Source: Ottelia alismoides
Taxonomy: Eukaryota > Streptophyta > Magnoliopsida > Alismatales > Hydrocharitaceae
Assembly (NCBI GenBank): GCA_037367405.1
Contig: JAZKJV010002325.1
Coordinates: forward strand, 248,001-312,000
Reading direction: 5' to 3'
Length of the DNA: 64,000 nt
Every line of letters begins with the position of its first letter. The first letter of the stretch is position 1. Positions 10,804-19,726 of this stretch are shown one piece after another. The position numbers and the translations under genes are program-made. The notes under the pieces are model-generated. The model had not been told where the DNA came from. It searched no databases and was given only the letters and a program-made list of their open reading frames with translations.

Positions 10804-13199
10804 TGTTGGACATGTGAGCCCACGACGAGCCATTATGCAATAAATGTTATTGTGAATATCATTCCCTGATCTGAAATAAGGAATAAATAATTTGCATTAT
10901 AGGTCCCTCCGTACAATTAGGGTTATGTACCATGGCTGTTTTAATGATCAAACAGCTGTTGATTCAATAATTGAATCATAGAGGCTGGTGCTTGGATGAA
11001 TATCTAAAGAGTTAGATTGAGGACTTATCAAGCACCGTCAAATGATTGTTAAGATGTGATCTCCAGCCTGAGTAGGAGATGGCAATCCTTTCTCACATAG
11101 GCTGATATCTGACCGACCTCTTGATGCAGGTCCTCTGCAAGGAATAGAGATTCGGAGGTGTCAGATTAGTTAGGTCAAAGAGTTGTCTTAATGAGATCGA
11201 GATAACCTAAGTCCTATGTTGAATGCTGTCACAGCATAGGAACGCATCCTCTGACCGGAGACAGATGTGTTACTATATGTCTGAGTATGTACATTTGGCA
11301 GACCAATAGGTTGATGACCTAACCAAGGTCAATACACCGGCGCGCTGGTGTGCATGTAAGGGCATATGAGTAATACGATCTCTCAAAGGGATCATACAGG
11401 TTCACTACTGAACCGGAAGACATGAGCTCACTCATGAGACATTGGGAAGAATCAAATTCCGTGCACGGTTGTCTTGCTTTGGAAGCTTGACTGAATTTGT
11501 AGGTTTGATATATACTTTTGGAAAGTATATGATCAAGACCTAGGTATGATATATGCTTTTGGAAAGTATATGATCGATACCAAATCCCAATGATCAAATG
11601 AGAAACTTGGTGATCAAACCTTGAAGAAGACAGTATAAAATAGATCTTGATCTTCGGGTTGACCATGGGTCTTCCAGTATGCAGGATGTACAGGTATTGG
11701 GAATACCTGAGGGTGATGTGATCATAAACGATTGTATATCCATGATGCTTCCATTCCGAGGGAGTGATGAAACAGGTCTGGATTTTAGTGACTCCTTCCA
11801 GTAGAGAAGCAATCTGATCTTAGTCCAAGTGTTGGACATTGATCTGAATGAGATTCAGATTCAATGAGAAGATTGGATTTGCGGTCTTGATTTAATCAAG
11901 CATCCGTGGGAGGTTCGTATGATCTGGATTTGAGACGAGATCTCAACATCCAAGTCACTATACGTGGAACAATACAATCGCCATGTCCTTATCTCCAAGT
12001 ATCTGCGGAGAAAGCACATTATTCTTGAAGGAGTTCAAGAATAATTCATTTGATGAATTCCATATCCAAGCAAGAAGAACTTGATGATTAAATGAGATTT
12101 AATTATCAAGCTTAATATGAATATGATTCATATTGTGAGAATGATTATCCAAGACAATTAAATGGGATTTAATTATCATGGATTAGAGAATATGGACAAT
12201 ACTATCCATGATATATGTGTATTATAAATATGATTTATAATACATATATATTGAAGAGAGAAAATTTATGTAAATAGCATTTGTTAATTAATAGTGTGGA
12301 TTGAATTCACATTAATTAATTAATTGGAAATGTAATTTACAAATTAGTTTGGGATGTGAATGTGATTCACATATCTTCGATGGCATGATTGAAATATTCA
12401 CAAATTAATTTGGAATTAATTTGGTGGATATTATTGCAATAATAGTTATTGCAATTTAATTAAGAAATAATAAGATAAATAAAAAGGAGACAAAATAACC
12501 CCCTATAATTTAGGGAGGTTGGTTGACTCCCTTTTTGTTGTCACATTATCTCTTAATTTGTTAAATTAAATTATGTTGATAATGTTGCAACATATTTTAA
12601 TTTAAATTAGTGTTGTTGGTTTTAACTAACAACAATCATAGCCATTGATTTTACATGGACCAAGCCTGGCCGTTGGATCCATGTGTCCCATGGATTGAGA
12701 TCCATTGGATCCTAAACTAATATAAAAGGAGGGCTAGGGCAGCCTTCCAAGGTACATCATCTAGAGTTGTAGAAGACTACTACTCTCTCTCTCTAATTCT
12801 CGTGTGGGCTCTCTTAATATCCAAGTGGCCGCCCACTTTGCATATTGAAGAGGAGAGCATCTTGCTTCGCCTTCGACGCTTGGATCTTCATCAAGGATTG
12901 CGGGAAGGACGCGACTCATCATCGTGCCCGCAAGTGCGTTCTTCGTGGGTCGGACTTGAGACAGGAGGATCTCTACTTTGGGATCTCACGATCACAACCA
13001 CGCTTCAAGAGGTATTCCTTATACTTGTGGTTAGATGAAACGATCCGAGAAGTGTTCTCGTGATCATGTGGTTTCATCTTTAGTTTTAAAAATTTTAATT
13101 TCCACTGCATCTAGCGACTAGTGCGACTAGTTGCTCCGATTGCATACGATGCGATCAACACGCTTCCGTGATGCTCTTGAGGATTCTCAATATCCTTCA
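10804..13199 (+). repeat. 3' LTR of Cop1
   Basis: It is collinear with 2987-5387 and about 98% identical by eye. Differences are mostly single transitions plus a shorter CT microsatellite near 12783 and an AT deletion near 11138. It ends CAATATCCTTCA and is followed by the right target duplication ATTCC. Confidence 0.93.
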
Positions 13200-13236
13200 A
13201 TTCCTACTCGGATTTTGTGGGATTTTCATCTCATCA
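13200..13236 (+). repeat. Right duplication of Cop1 and tail of the Gy1 3' LTR
   Basis: ATTCC (13200-13204) is the second target copy. The next 32 bases end CTCATCA, the typical LTR end of this gypsy family (TCATCA at 55824; TGATGA inverted at 44738). Joined to 455-2986 this gives an LTR of about 2.56 kb. No primer site follows, consistent with a 3' LTR. Confidence 0.6.
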
Positions 13237-13519
13237 GGTGGTCCTCTCTCTAAGGTTCCTCTAGTAGAGGGGGATGTGCTCCAAGGCCTCCGATAGATTC
13301 AGTTGTATCTGGAATCTGTCTATCGTATGTTAGAGGAACTCGAGCTACTGTGATTTTTTTGGGTTTTCCTTTTTTATCCCCATATCCAAGCGGAGTGCTT
13401 GGGGAAGGGGATGGCTGGGCCCTCCTCAAAGGGAGGGCTAGGATCGGGTCGCTGCTGCTATGACAAAATAAAATCCATACAGGCATCTCAAAGTGACACA
13501 GATGGACTCACAAATGAAG
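13237..13519. other. Unassigned spacer beside a gypsy gag remnant
   Basis: No gene is recognised. On the - strand an open stretch (13486-13250) is rich in Ser, Pro and Lys (PSPSPSTPLGYGDKKGKPKK), perhaps the end of the gag-like frame at higher coordinates. The evidence is weak. Confidence 0.3.
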
Positions 13520-14850
13520 AACCCTTTCCTTTATTTCAAGAATAGTCCTGAGATACATCAATATATGGAAATGCGACAGGAATAGAAATGGTGGCATCAG
13601 CACCACCCTCGGTATCTAGACTTGCGACATCAGTACCGCGCTCTGGCTCAGCATCGAATATGGTGGCATCAGCACCACCTCCTCCTGAATCTAGTGAAGC
13701 GACAGCCTCAGTACCGTCGGTTGGATCAACGTCATTGGTGACATCATCACCATCATCATCACCATCGCAAGCGGCATCAACGCCGCTCTCCTCCTCATCT
13801 GACGCTCCTGAATCTGCGAGTGGTCGTTGCTAAGACGAGGCGCCACCGGCTGGCATCCTACCGCTCCTAAGTGTAACAAAGTCAGCATCAAAATGATATG
13901 CAGAAATATCACCAAGTGAATCACTATGAGGGGTAACCTCTCTAAACTCTACCTGCTCAGACTTCCTGTTCAGGTTGTTTGGGTTTGGCTCAATCTGTGC
14001 AGGTATGGCGGCCTTCCCTCTCAGAATCTCTCGCATCTCCTGTCGGAACTCATCCATCTCCCGTCTGAAGGTGGCCTGCTGCTCGAATATGAGGCGGGCT
14101 AGATTATCCAAGGTGGGGTTCTCATAGGTGAGCTAATGAGAACCTGACTGGCGACCTCTCTAAACCTGAGGCTACTGCTGCTCAGAGCGAGAGCGGTACT
14201 GAGTATGATACCATTGAGGCTGCTGTTGCTGCCTCCAAGATTGTCCCTACTGATAGGGACGAGAACCATGCCGCTGATAGGGTTGTGTACGTGGCCGTAG
14301 CTGTTGCTGCTGTGGGAACTGGGGCTGCTGGTGTGACTGTTGGTCGACTGACCACCTTGATCTGGAGGCTGTTGCTAGGAACTGGTACCTCTAGTCGACC
14401 AACGGAATCTGGGATGGTCTCGTCGGATCTCAGGCTGACGACGGTTGTACCATATCCCGTTGATGTCTATCAACGGCTCATGCTCGTACGTTGGTGGGCG
14501 AAGGACTGCCAAGAGCTGATCCGGTTGGTAGACCACCATATGAGTGTCCTGAGATGGTGGTGGCTGGTAGTGCGGCCGCTAGTACGACTCTGACTGAACA
14601 TGGTGAACCTATCTGGGATGGATGGAGTGTTGGGACAAGTTGCCGCTGCTGCTGGGATCTGCTCGTGACTTGAGACGGGGCTGAGAAGCTGTATGTGCCT
14701 CCTGGAGACACATGATCTGAGTCTTTAGGTCCCTCTGTGTCTGTGCCATATGATTTATCTTAGACATGCCCTAGCACAACTTCTTCTCAATCAAGTCTAT
14801 CTGATCCAACTTCTGACTCTTTGTTTGTACATATAGTATAAGGATATGAT
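13520..14850 (-). pseudogene. Gypsy gag C-terminal region (GyE), decayed
   Basis: On the - strand a Gln/Pro-rich stretch (about 14260-14150, QQQQPQWYHTQYRSRSEQQ) leads into an open frame at 14111-13830. That frame has a charged helix (FRREMDEFRQEMREILRG) followed by FVTLRSGR, the LRSGK-type motif in the gag C-terminus of Athila-like plant gypsy elements. After one stop the frame continues as an acidic tail with two copies of a GGADATI phrase (repeat of roughly 72 bp, 13590-13740). Upstream, HMAQTQRDLKTQIMCLQEAH (about 14755-14696) resembles the coiled segment before the Q-rich region. No zinc knuckle was seen. The element it came from has no LTR that I can assign. Confidence 0.7.
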
Positions 14851-15960
14851 TTTTAGTGTACTGCATTCATGAGAGTCAAGTCGAGACATCACCAAAGTTC
14901 CAATCCTAGAGACTCTCCTCCAGACATAATCCTCAACACTAGGAAATAAGTCTATTCCTACTTCAGTCAACTGTCTCATTAGTTTGTCAGTCTTGAAAGT
15001 GTAGATGGATGGCCAGATGATGGACGACATAGGATTGTGTCTAATTTTCTCTCCCTCACATTGGGACAAGGTGCCTCTCGAGTGCCTTCTTACTTCACAC
15101 AAGTATATATTTTTATTTTGTTGATCAATGTGTCCGTCAAGAGAATTTGGAGTCAACTGCACTTGTTTTTCTGGGAGTACATTGGGGTGTGTCTCTTTTT
15201 AGTATCTAATATGCCTTAGACACCCTGACTTGTATCGCTTACTATGCATAGCCCTTTTTTTGGTTTCAGCCTGACTCCTTGGTCCAAATTAGCACTTGGT
15301 CCAAGTGGACACTTTGAAAATGTTTGGGGAGCGCACGCCATTGGTGTAAGCTCATTTGGAATTTGACTTTGGATGATAGAGATATTTTTTGACATTTGTT
15401 TTTCTTTTTTTTATTGGATAGCTCCACTGTTTTTACCAAAAGTTGGCGCGCACTGATCAACCATTTTCATTAAGTTTCAACACACCCTGGCACTTAGGTC
15501 AATATCAAAAAGATAGCATATGAACTTGTTCACATACTGGTTAGGATTTTGCTGACACTCAGGATTTCTGAAGCCTTCATTAACTTTATCCCATCCTCGA
15601 ATATCATTAAATAAAGTCTAAACTCAAATCTCTATTCCTTGTTCCCAAAGTGATAACTCAACTCATCTCATCAATCATGTAGTTGTCAAAGTGATTGTGT
15701 TGATCATATTCTTTTTGATGGTAGAGATGAAGAGTGCAATATAGCACTCAATCTTTCAAACTAGGGAAGTGTGGATATTTAAGTTCAAAACCCTAATGAC
15801 TAAGGTTGCCTAACTCATAATCTCAAGATCTCAGAAATAAAGTGTCCTCAAAAATCCTCAAGCTTGAATGATAGTAAATGTATCAGGAATATATCAACCA
15901 AGGAATGCATGAAATGCTTAATGAAATGCAAGTGCAAAAAGTTTTTGTTGTTGTTTTGTT
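14851..15960 (-). pseudogene. Possible N-terminal part of the GyE gag-like frame
   Basis: On the - strand a 121-codon open stretch (15162-14797) runs into the gag remnant below. Its order (LTEVGIDLFPSVEDYVWRRV and flanks, then a coiled Gln-rich region) loosely resembles the gag-like first ORF of Athila-type elements, but I cannot align it with confidence. Between 15163 and 15960 all frames are interrupted; WDKVNEGFRNP near 15590 may be coding residue. A profile search of the translations against Athila and gag families would decide. Confidence 0.3.
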
Positions 15961-16336
15961 TGTTTTTTTGTTAATATACACTACTTGTACCCATTCCTGA
16001 TGTTAGATAAAGACGATTAAAGTACGAGCTATGGATGAAGTAGATAAAATATATACAAACACCCCCCCATACCTAGTGCGTGCTATGTCCTCATGGCACA
16101 AAGTGAAATGTAGACATAGCTCGTACTAAGTATAGATGGGTTAAAAATAAATAAGAGAAGTGATGAATAAACAATGGTACCGGCCCCCCAACCTTAGGCT
16201 CAAGTCAGCCTAAGTATAATCGGATAAATACAGATGGGGAACTGGGTAGATTTGCAGATGTATAAGATCAAGGAGGTTTACGACGGACCTTCTTGAGAGA
16301 GTGTGGAAGAAGATAGTATGGAGATGTGGAGGGCGA
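15961..16336 (-). other. GyB 3' UTR with a stem-loop
   Basis: On the - strand this matches the 3' UTR of GyC at 49790-49870 and of GyA near 22900. It contains a perfect 8-bp stem, CTTAGGCT (16193-16200) and AGCCTAAG (16207-16214), with a 6-nt loop, and a C/G run near 16066. No coding sequence is seen. Confidence 0.6.
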
Positions 16337-16515
16337 TTAAGAGGGGGCCGATGAAGAATACCAGCCATCGTCGGAGTCATCCTCAGGAGAGTAGTAGTCA
16401 TATGTAGAGGATCTCCAACTATTGTCGATCAAAGGTAAGTGCCCTTGGATCAGAGCCATACCTATTGCACTTACTTGATGAACCGCTTCAGGACTAGATG
16501 AGGACTCTTCATAAA

Positions 16516-17535
16516 TCACCTGGTGTATAAGATCAAAGATGACTTTTTAGTTGGCTTATTTCCTTGAGAAGTATTAGGAGGAAGTTGGACAGTCTTCATC
16601 TCCCTGTCTTGTGTAACCGATGTAGCATTTGTGAGTTCCTCATCAGATGAATCCCCGTAAAAGTCGACCAATTCTTGTAGTGTCATACATTGGTTCGGTC
16701 GAAAGAGATTATTTCTAGTGGGTTTGTGTGTTATGACTGGGGGTGTTGATGCCACTTCTGGATGATCGTGAATTTTTGTGACGTCAGATTTTTTCTGAGT
16801 CGGTTCCTTATATGGTTCAAGTATCTCGTGACTTACTACCGACTCAAAAATTAGACCATTTAAATAATCATGGCATTCCTCAGAAATATGGTCCAATTCT
16901 TCATAAGCTCCAAAGACTTGATTTTTCCTAGGAGCAATGATAGGATGGTGAGAATCCGAGGTTTGTCCAATAGTCAGTCTTTCAGGTGACTCTCCCAGGG
17001 TTTGTATATGTATGCCATGAGGAGATGTTTGATAATGTGAAATATTTGTCTCCTGATCACAACAAACAGTTTTAATTTTGTTTTCCTCATAGCATGTCCT
17101 GTCAATGGGGGATTGTTCATTGTGGTCTGAGTTCGGGAACTTGATTTCCTGAGTCTCACAATCGACGATCGCCTTAGTGGAGGATAAGAACGGCTTTCCT
17201 AAAATGATAGGCAACTCAGACAACCTTCTGGGATGCTCAATGTTAAGGACAATAAAGTCCACTTTATGTTCTTTACCTCGGAAATTCACGACGATAGAAA
17301 CGATCCACTGCGGTCTTTTGGTAGATCGATCAGGTAATTTAACGATCACCCTAGTCTTTTTTAGTTGTACGAGTTTGAGTTGGTCAAATACGGACTTGGA
17401 GAGGATGTTTAATGTGGAGTTGTCATCTAACCGAACATGAGTGAATGTAGAATCCTCAATCTCACACGTGATCCAAGTCAACCGCTTGACATTGTGGCTT
17501 TTGATTTTATGATTCATCACCAAATAACTGGCCAT
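16516..17535 (-). CDS. Gypsy aspartic-protease frame of GyB, 339 codons
   Basis: The longest open reading frame in the window. Residues 36-45 (LDDNSTLNIL) occupy the active-site position of plant gypsy proteases (usually LxDLGASVNLL), with Asp retained but Gly replaced by Asn. KLPDRSTKRPQWIV (about 66-79) matches the LADRSxKxPxGIV block and ILGKPFL (111-117) matches ILGRPFL. The C-terminal half is polar and unlike known domains to me. The start Met is nominal: coding sequence continues upstream in another frame (17846-17540), so this is part of a Gag-PR polyprotein. A one-base frame change near 16540 links it to a 60-codon acidic, Ser-rich tail ending near 16340 (DDSDDGWYSSSAPS). Protease activity is doubtful given the Asn. 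Confidence 0.8.
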   Translation of the reverse strand: MASYLVMNHKIKSHNVKRLTWITCEIEDSTFTHVRLDDNSTLNILSKSVFDQLKLVQLKKTRVIVKLPDRSTKRPQWIVSIVVNFRGKEHKVDFIVLNIEHPRRLSELPIILGKPFLSSTKAIVDCETQEIKFPNSDHNEQSPIDRTCYEENKIKTVCCDQETNISHYQTSPHGIHIQTLGESPERLTIGQTSDSHHPIIAPRKNQVFGAYEELDHISEECHDYLNGLIFESVVSHEILEPYKEPTQKKSDVTKIHDHPEVASTPPVITHKPTRNNLFRPNQCMTLQELVDFYGDSSDEELTNATSVTQDREMKTVQLPPNTSQGNKPTKKSSLILYTR

Positions 17536-17539
17536 ATAT

Positions 17540-17846
17540 ATGATATGATATTCAGTCCTGGATCATTTCTTGCCCGTCTTTTTGGGGTTCAGTCGACTCT
17601 TCACAAATCTCTTAAGATGAGGCACATATTTTATGGCTTTGATCAATGGAAGCTCTAAGATCAGGCTCTTGCAAAATGATTCCATTTCAGAATTGTCCTT
17701 TTTTTTAATTTTCAATTTCTTCAATTTTTTTAGTATTTTCTATGATATGGTTAGTAGGGGTTAGTGGTCGGTGGTTGTGTCTGATTGTGAGTTGCTTATT
17801 TAGTGGTTCGCAAGGTGGTGGCCTCACTTCTTCTCAATTTTGCATA
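17540..17846 (-). pseudogene. GyB gag-protease linker, frame-shifted
   Basis: Between the two open stretches the - strand reads LPLIKAIKYVPHLKRFVKSR (about 17658-17600). This is the linker before the protease in Athila-like elements, and GyD has the same block at 35947 (MPLIKAMAYTPSMNKVLKEA). Stops on both sides show at least two frame changes. Confidence 0.65.
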
Positions 17847-17848
17847 GA

Positions 17849-18394
17849 CTAGATGAGATCATATATTCTCTCAGTTAAAATGTTTGCTCTATGATTAATC
17901 CGAGAAATCTCATCCTCAAACATCTCATGACTGGTGTTTGAATAATCATTCTCCATGTATCGTGATTCTGACATGTAACCTCGAGTAGAGTATTGATTGT
18001 TCATAATAATTATGGTTTGGTCATGAGTTATATTTCCTTGACTCTGGTTTTCTCGTGGATTGTCGAAGGAAAATTGATTGTACTCAATAGGATAGTCATC
18101 CTGAGTAGAGGATGGTTCAAGAACCTGTGAGATCATAGGAACCGGAAATCGTATTTTATTGTCAATATCAGTCAATCTATTATTCATCCTTAATTCTGGT
18201 CTCTCTCTCATGTCCATAAGATTGTCAGAATCTAAGAGAGGGTTATTCCAAGAAGAATTGTGGTCATAGGGTAGGATGTATGGGTGGGAAGATAATGATG
18301 GCTGAGGGGAACCTGATTTGAATGGTAGGTTCACTTGAGGAGTCTGAGATGAAGGATATCGGAAATGGTCATGGAGATCGGGAAACAAGACCAA
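17849..18394 (-). CDS. N-terminal open frame of GyB, 181 codons, function unknown
   Basis: It begins immediately after the leader and is rich in Ser, Asn, Pro and Asp. I see no gag core, zinc knuckle or membrane segment. It ends in a charged stretch (ISRINHRANILTERIYDL). By position it would be the Gag part of a Gag-PR polyprotein with an unrecognisable or replaced gag core. Homology to other gags could not be shown. Confidence 0.45.
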   Translation of the reverse strand: MVLFPDLHDHFRYPSSQTPQVNLPFKSGSPQPSLSSHPYILPYDHNSSWNNPLLDSDNLMDMRERPELRMNNRLTDIDNKIRFPVPMISQVLEPSSTQDDYPIEYNQFSFDNPRENQSQGNITHDQTIIIMNNQYSTRGYMSESRYMENDYSNTSHEMFEDEISRINHRANILTERIYDLI

Positions 18395-19704
18395 TGTGCG
18401 GATATCTTTTCAAGAGGGATGGAATGATCAACGAAACACGATTTGCTTGCAATTGTAAGGTCTCTGATGCACACAAATTAAACACACAGATTTACCTACT
18501 CAACACTGGTGAAGGCACGTTAGGATTCGAATGCTTATCTTTTCAATTTTAATTTAATGACAAGACAATCTTGAAAATAAAGCGGAGCTATTAGGTACCG
18601 AAATATTTCATAAAGACTGTCCTGATTTCGTACAACTAGTTGCAACTACTCTCAGCCTGTATAAGTGTAAGTACGGATCATTTAAACGGCTACCCGTGTT
18701 ACTTGAGGACAACGCCTTCCGTAGTGTCCTCTAAACCACCTACTTTTCTAAGGGAAGTCACACCGTAAAACGGCTACCTGAGACCCTCACTGAAAAGTAG
18801 CTAATTTTTTTAAAAACAATAGTCTTTGTGAGGATTTTCAGTTTTGGCTCTGTCCTAAGTGTGCATTCTTGTCCTTACAAACAACGAGTGCGTTTCTCTC
18901 CACCAGACACAGGTCAATTTTATGTCAGTTTTATGTACACTCGCCTAGATTAGTAGTCCCAGTTTTAAATTAAGGTTGTCACTACAGTTTTTGTGAGCAC
19001 AGAAATTCATGCCTAATGAGCAGTCCCAATTCCTTTAAATCCTGAGTTGTAAAACTTGAGGAAGGAGAATCGAAAAAGTTAATGCAAACATAAATCAATG
19101 ATGCATGCTTAAGAGAGAGACTTACAGTGAATCCTCACGTTCTTCATGCGGGATGCAATACAAAGAACTAAAATTTACACTAAATGATATGCACAGATGA
19201 AAAACACCCTAAGTAGATAGTTCTATTAGTGGGAAGAATTGGTTTCTAATTTTTGACTAGTGTTGAACGATCTATAGTGCGTTTAATTAGTGAAAGTGTG
19301 ACTTAGGAATTACGAGCACAATAATTGATAAATAAGCAAGCGTATATGTGCCTAAGTCCTACGACATTCAAGTCAGGACCCAATCACACAAAAGGGGTTG
19401 AAACAAACCCGACACACCACATAAAAGTTCAGTCTGTATTACAAGGGTTCAAAGAAGGGACCTTGGGAATAATGCAGAAATTTAAACCTAACTAAGCTCT
19501 CTCTCTCACACAAGGATTAAAACTTAATTTTTCATCCTTGTAGATCCTTGATTATATACCAAACTTTTACTTCTTGCAGTCTGTAAAGAGAGAAATTGCG
19601 GTTAGTAACCGAAGCAAGAGAGAAATGCAAAATAAAATGCAAATAGAAAAAATTTGACATAAAAATTAATTACAAAAAATGATTTAAAACCCTAAAATTT
19701 CGTT
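18395..19704 (-). other. GyB leader between primer site and coding region
   Basis: Non-coding. It is collinear with the leaders of GyC (44715-43440) and GyA (28941 to about 27700), sharing GATGCATGCTTA near 19100, TTCATGCGGGATGCA near 19142 and TTGACTAGT near 19253. The conservation between copies points to a shared packaging and translation leader; this role is inferred. Confidence 0.6.
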
Positions 19705-19724
19705 GTTCCCTGGCAACAATGCCA
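19705..19724 (-). other. GyB primer binding site, tRNA-Asp-like, decayed
   Basis: On the - strand TGGCATTGTTGCCAGGGAAC starts two bases after the LTR end TCATCA. The plant tRNA-Asp site is TGGCGCCGTTGCCGGGGATC. Several differences are C-to-T or G-to-A changes, as expected from methylated CpG decay. Confidence 0.75.
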
Positions 19725-19726
19725 TT

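Larger units (their letters stand above)
2987..13199 (+). mobile_element. Ty1/copia LTR retrotransposon Cop1, full length but defective
   Basis: A 10.2-kb element bounded by TGTTGG...CCTTCA termini, with long LTRs (2401 and 2396 bp), an initiator-tRNA-Met primer site, decayed pol domains in copia order (pre-integrase, integrase, RT, RNase H), a polypurine tract and a 5-bp target duplication. It sits inside the Gy1 3' LTR in the same orientation. The LTRs differ at roughly 45 positions by my eye count (about 2%), yet pol is full of stops and frameshifts. Copia is assigned because integrase precedes RT and from motifs quoted under the parts. Confidence 0.92.

Noticed and set aside
13588..13833. 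Plus-strand Ser/Pro-rich 81-codon frame
   Set aside because: It is the complement of the acidic gag tail on the - strand, which is supported by the adjoining FVTLRSGR motif.
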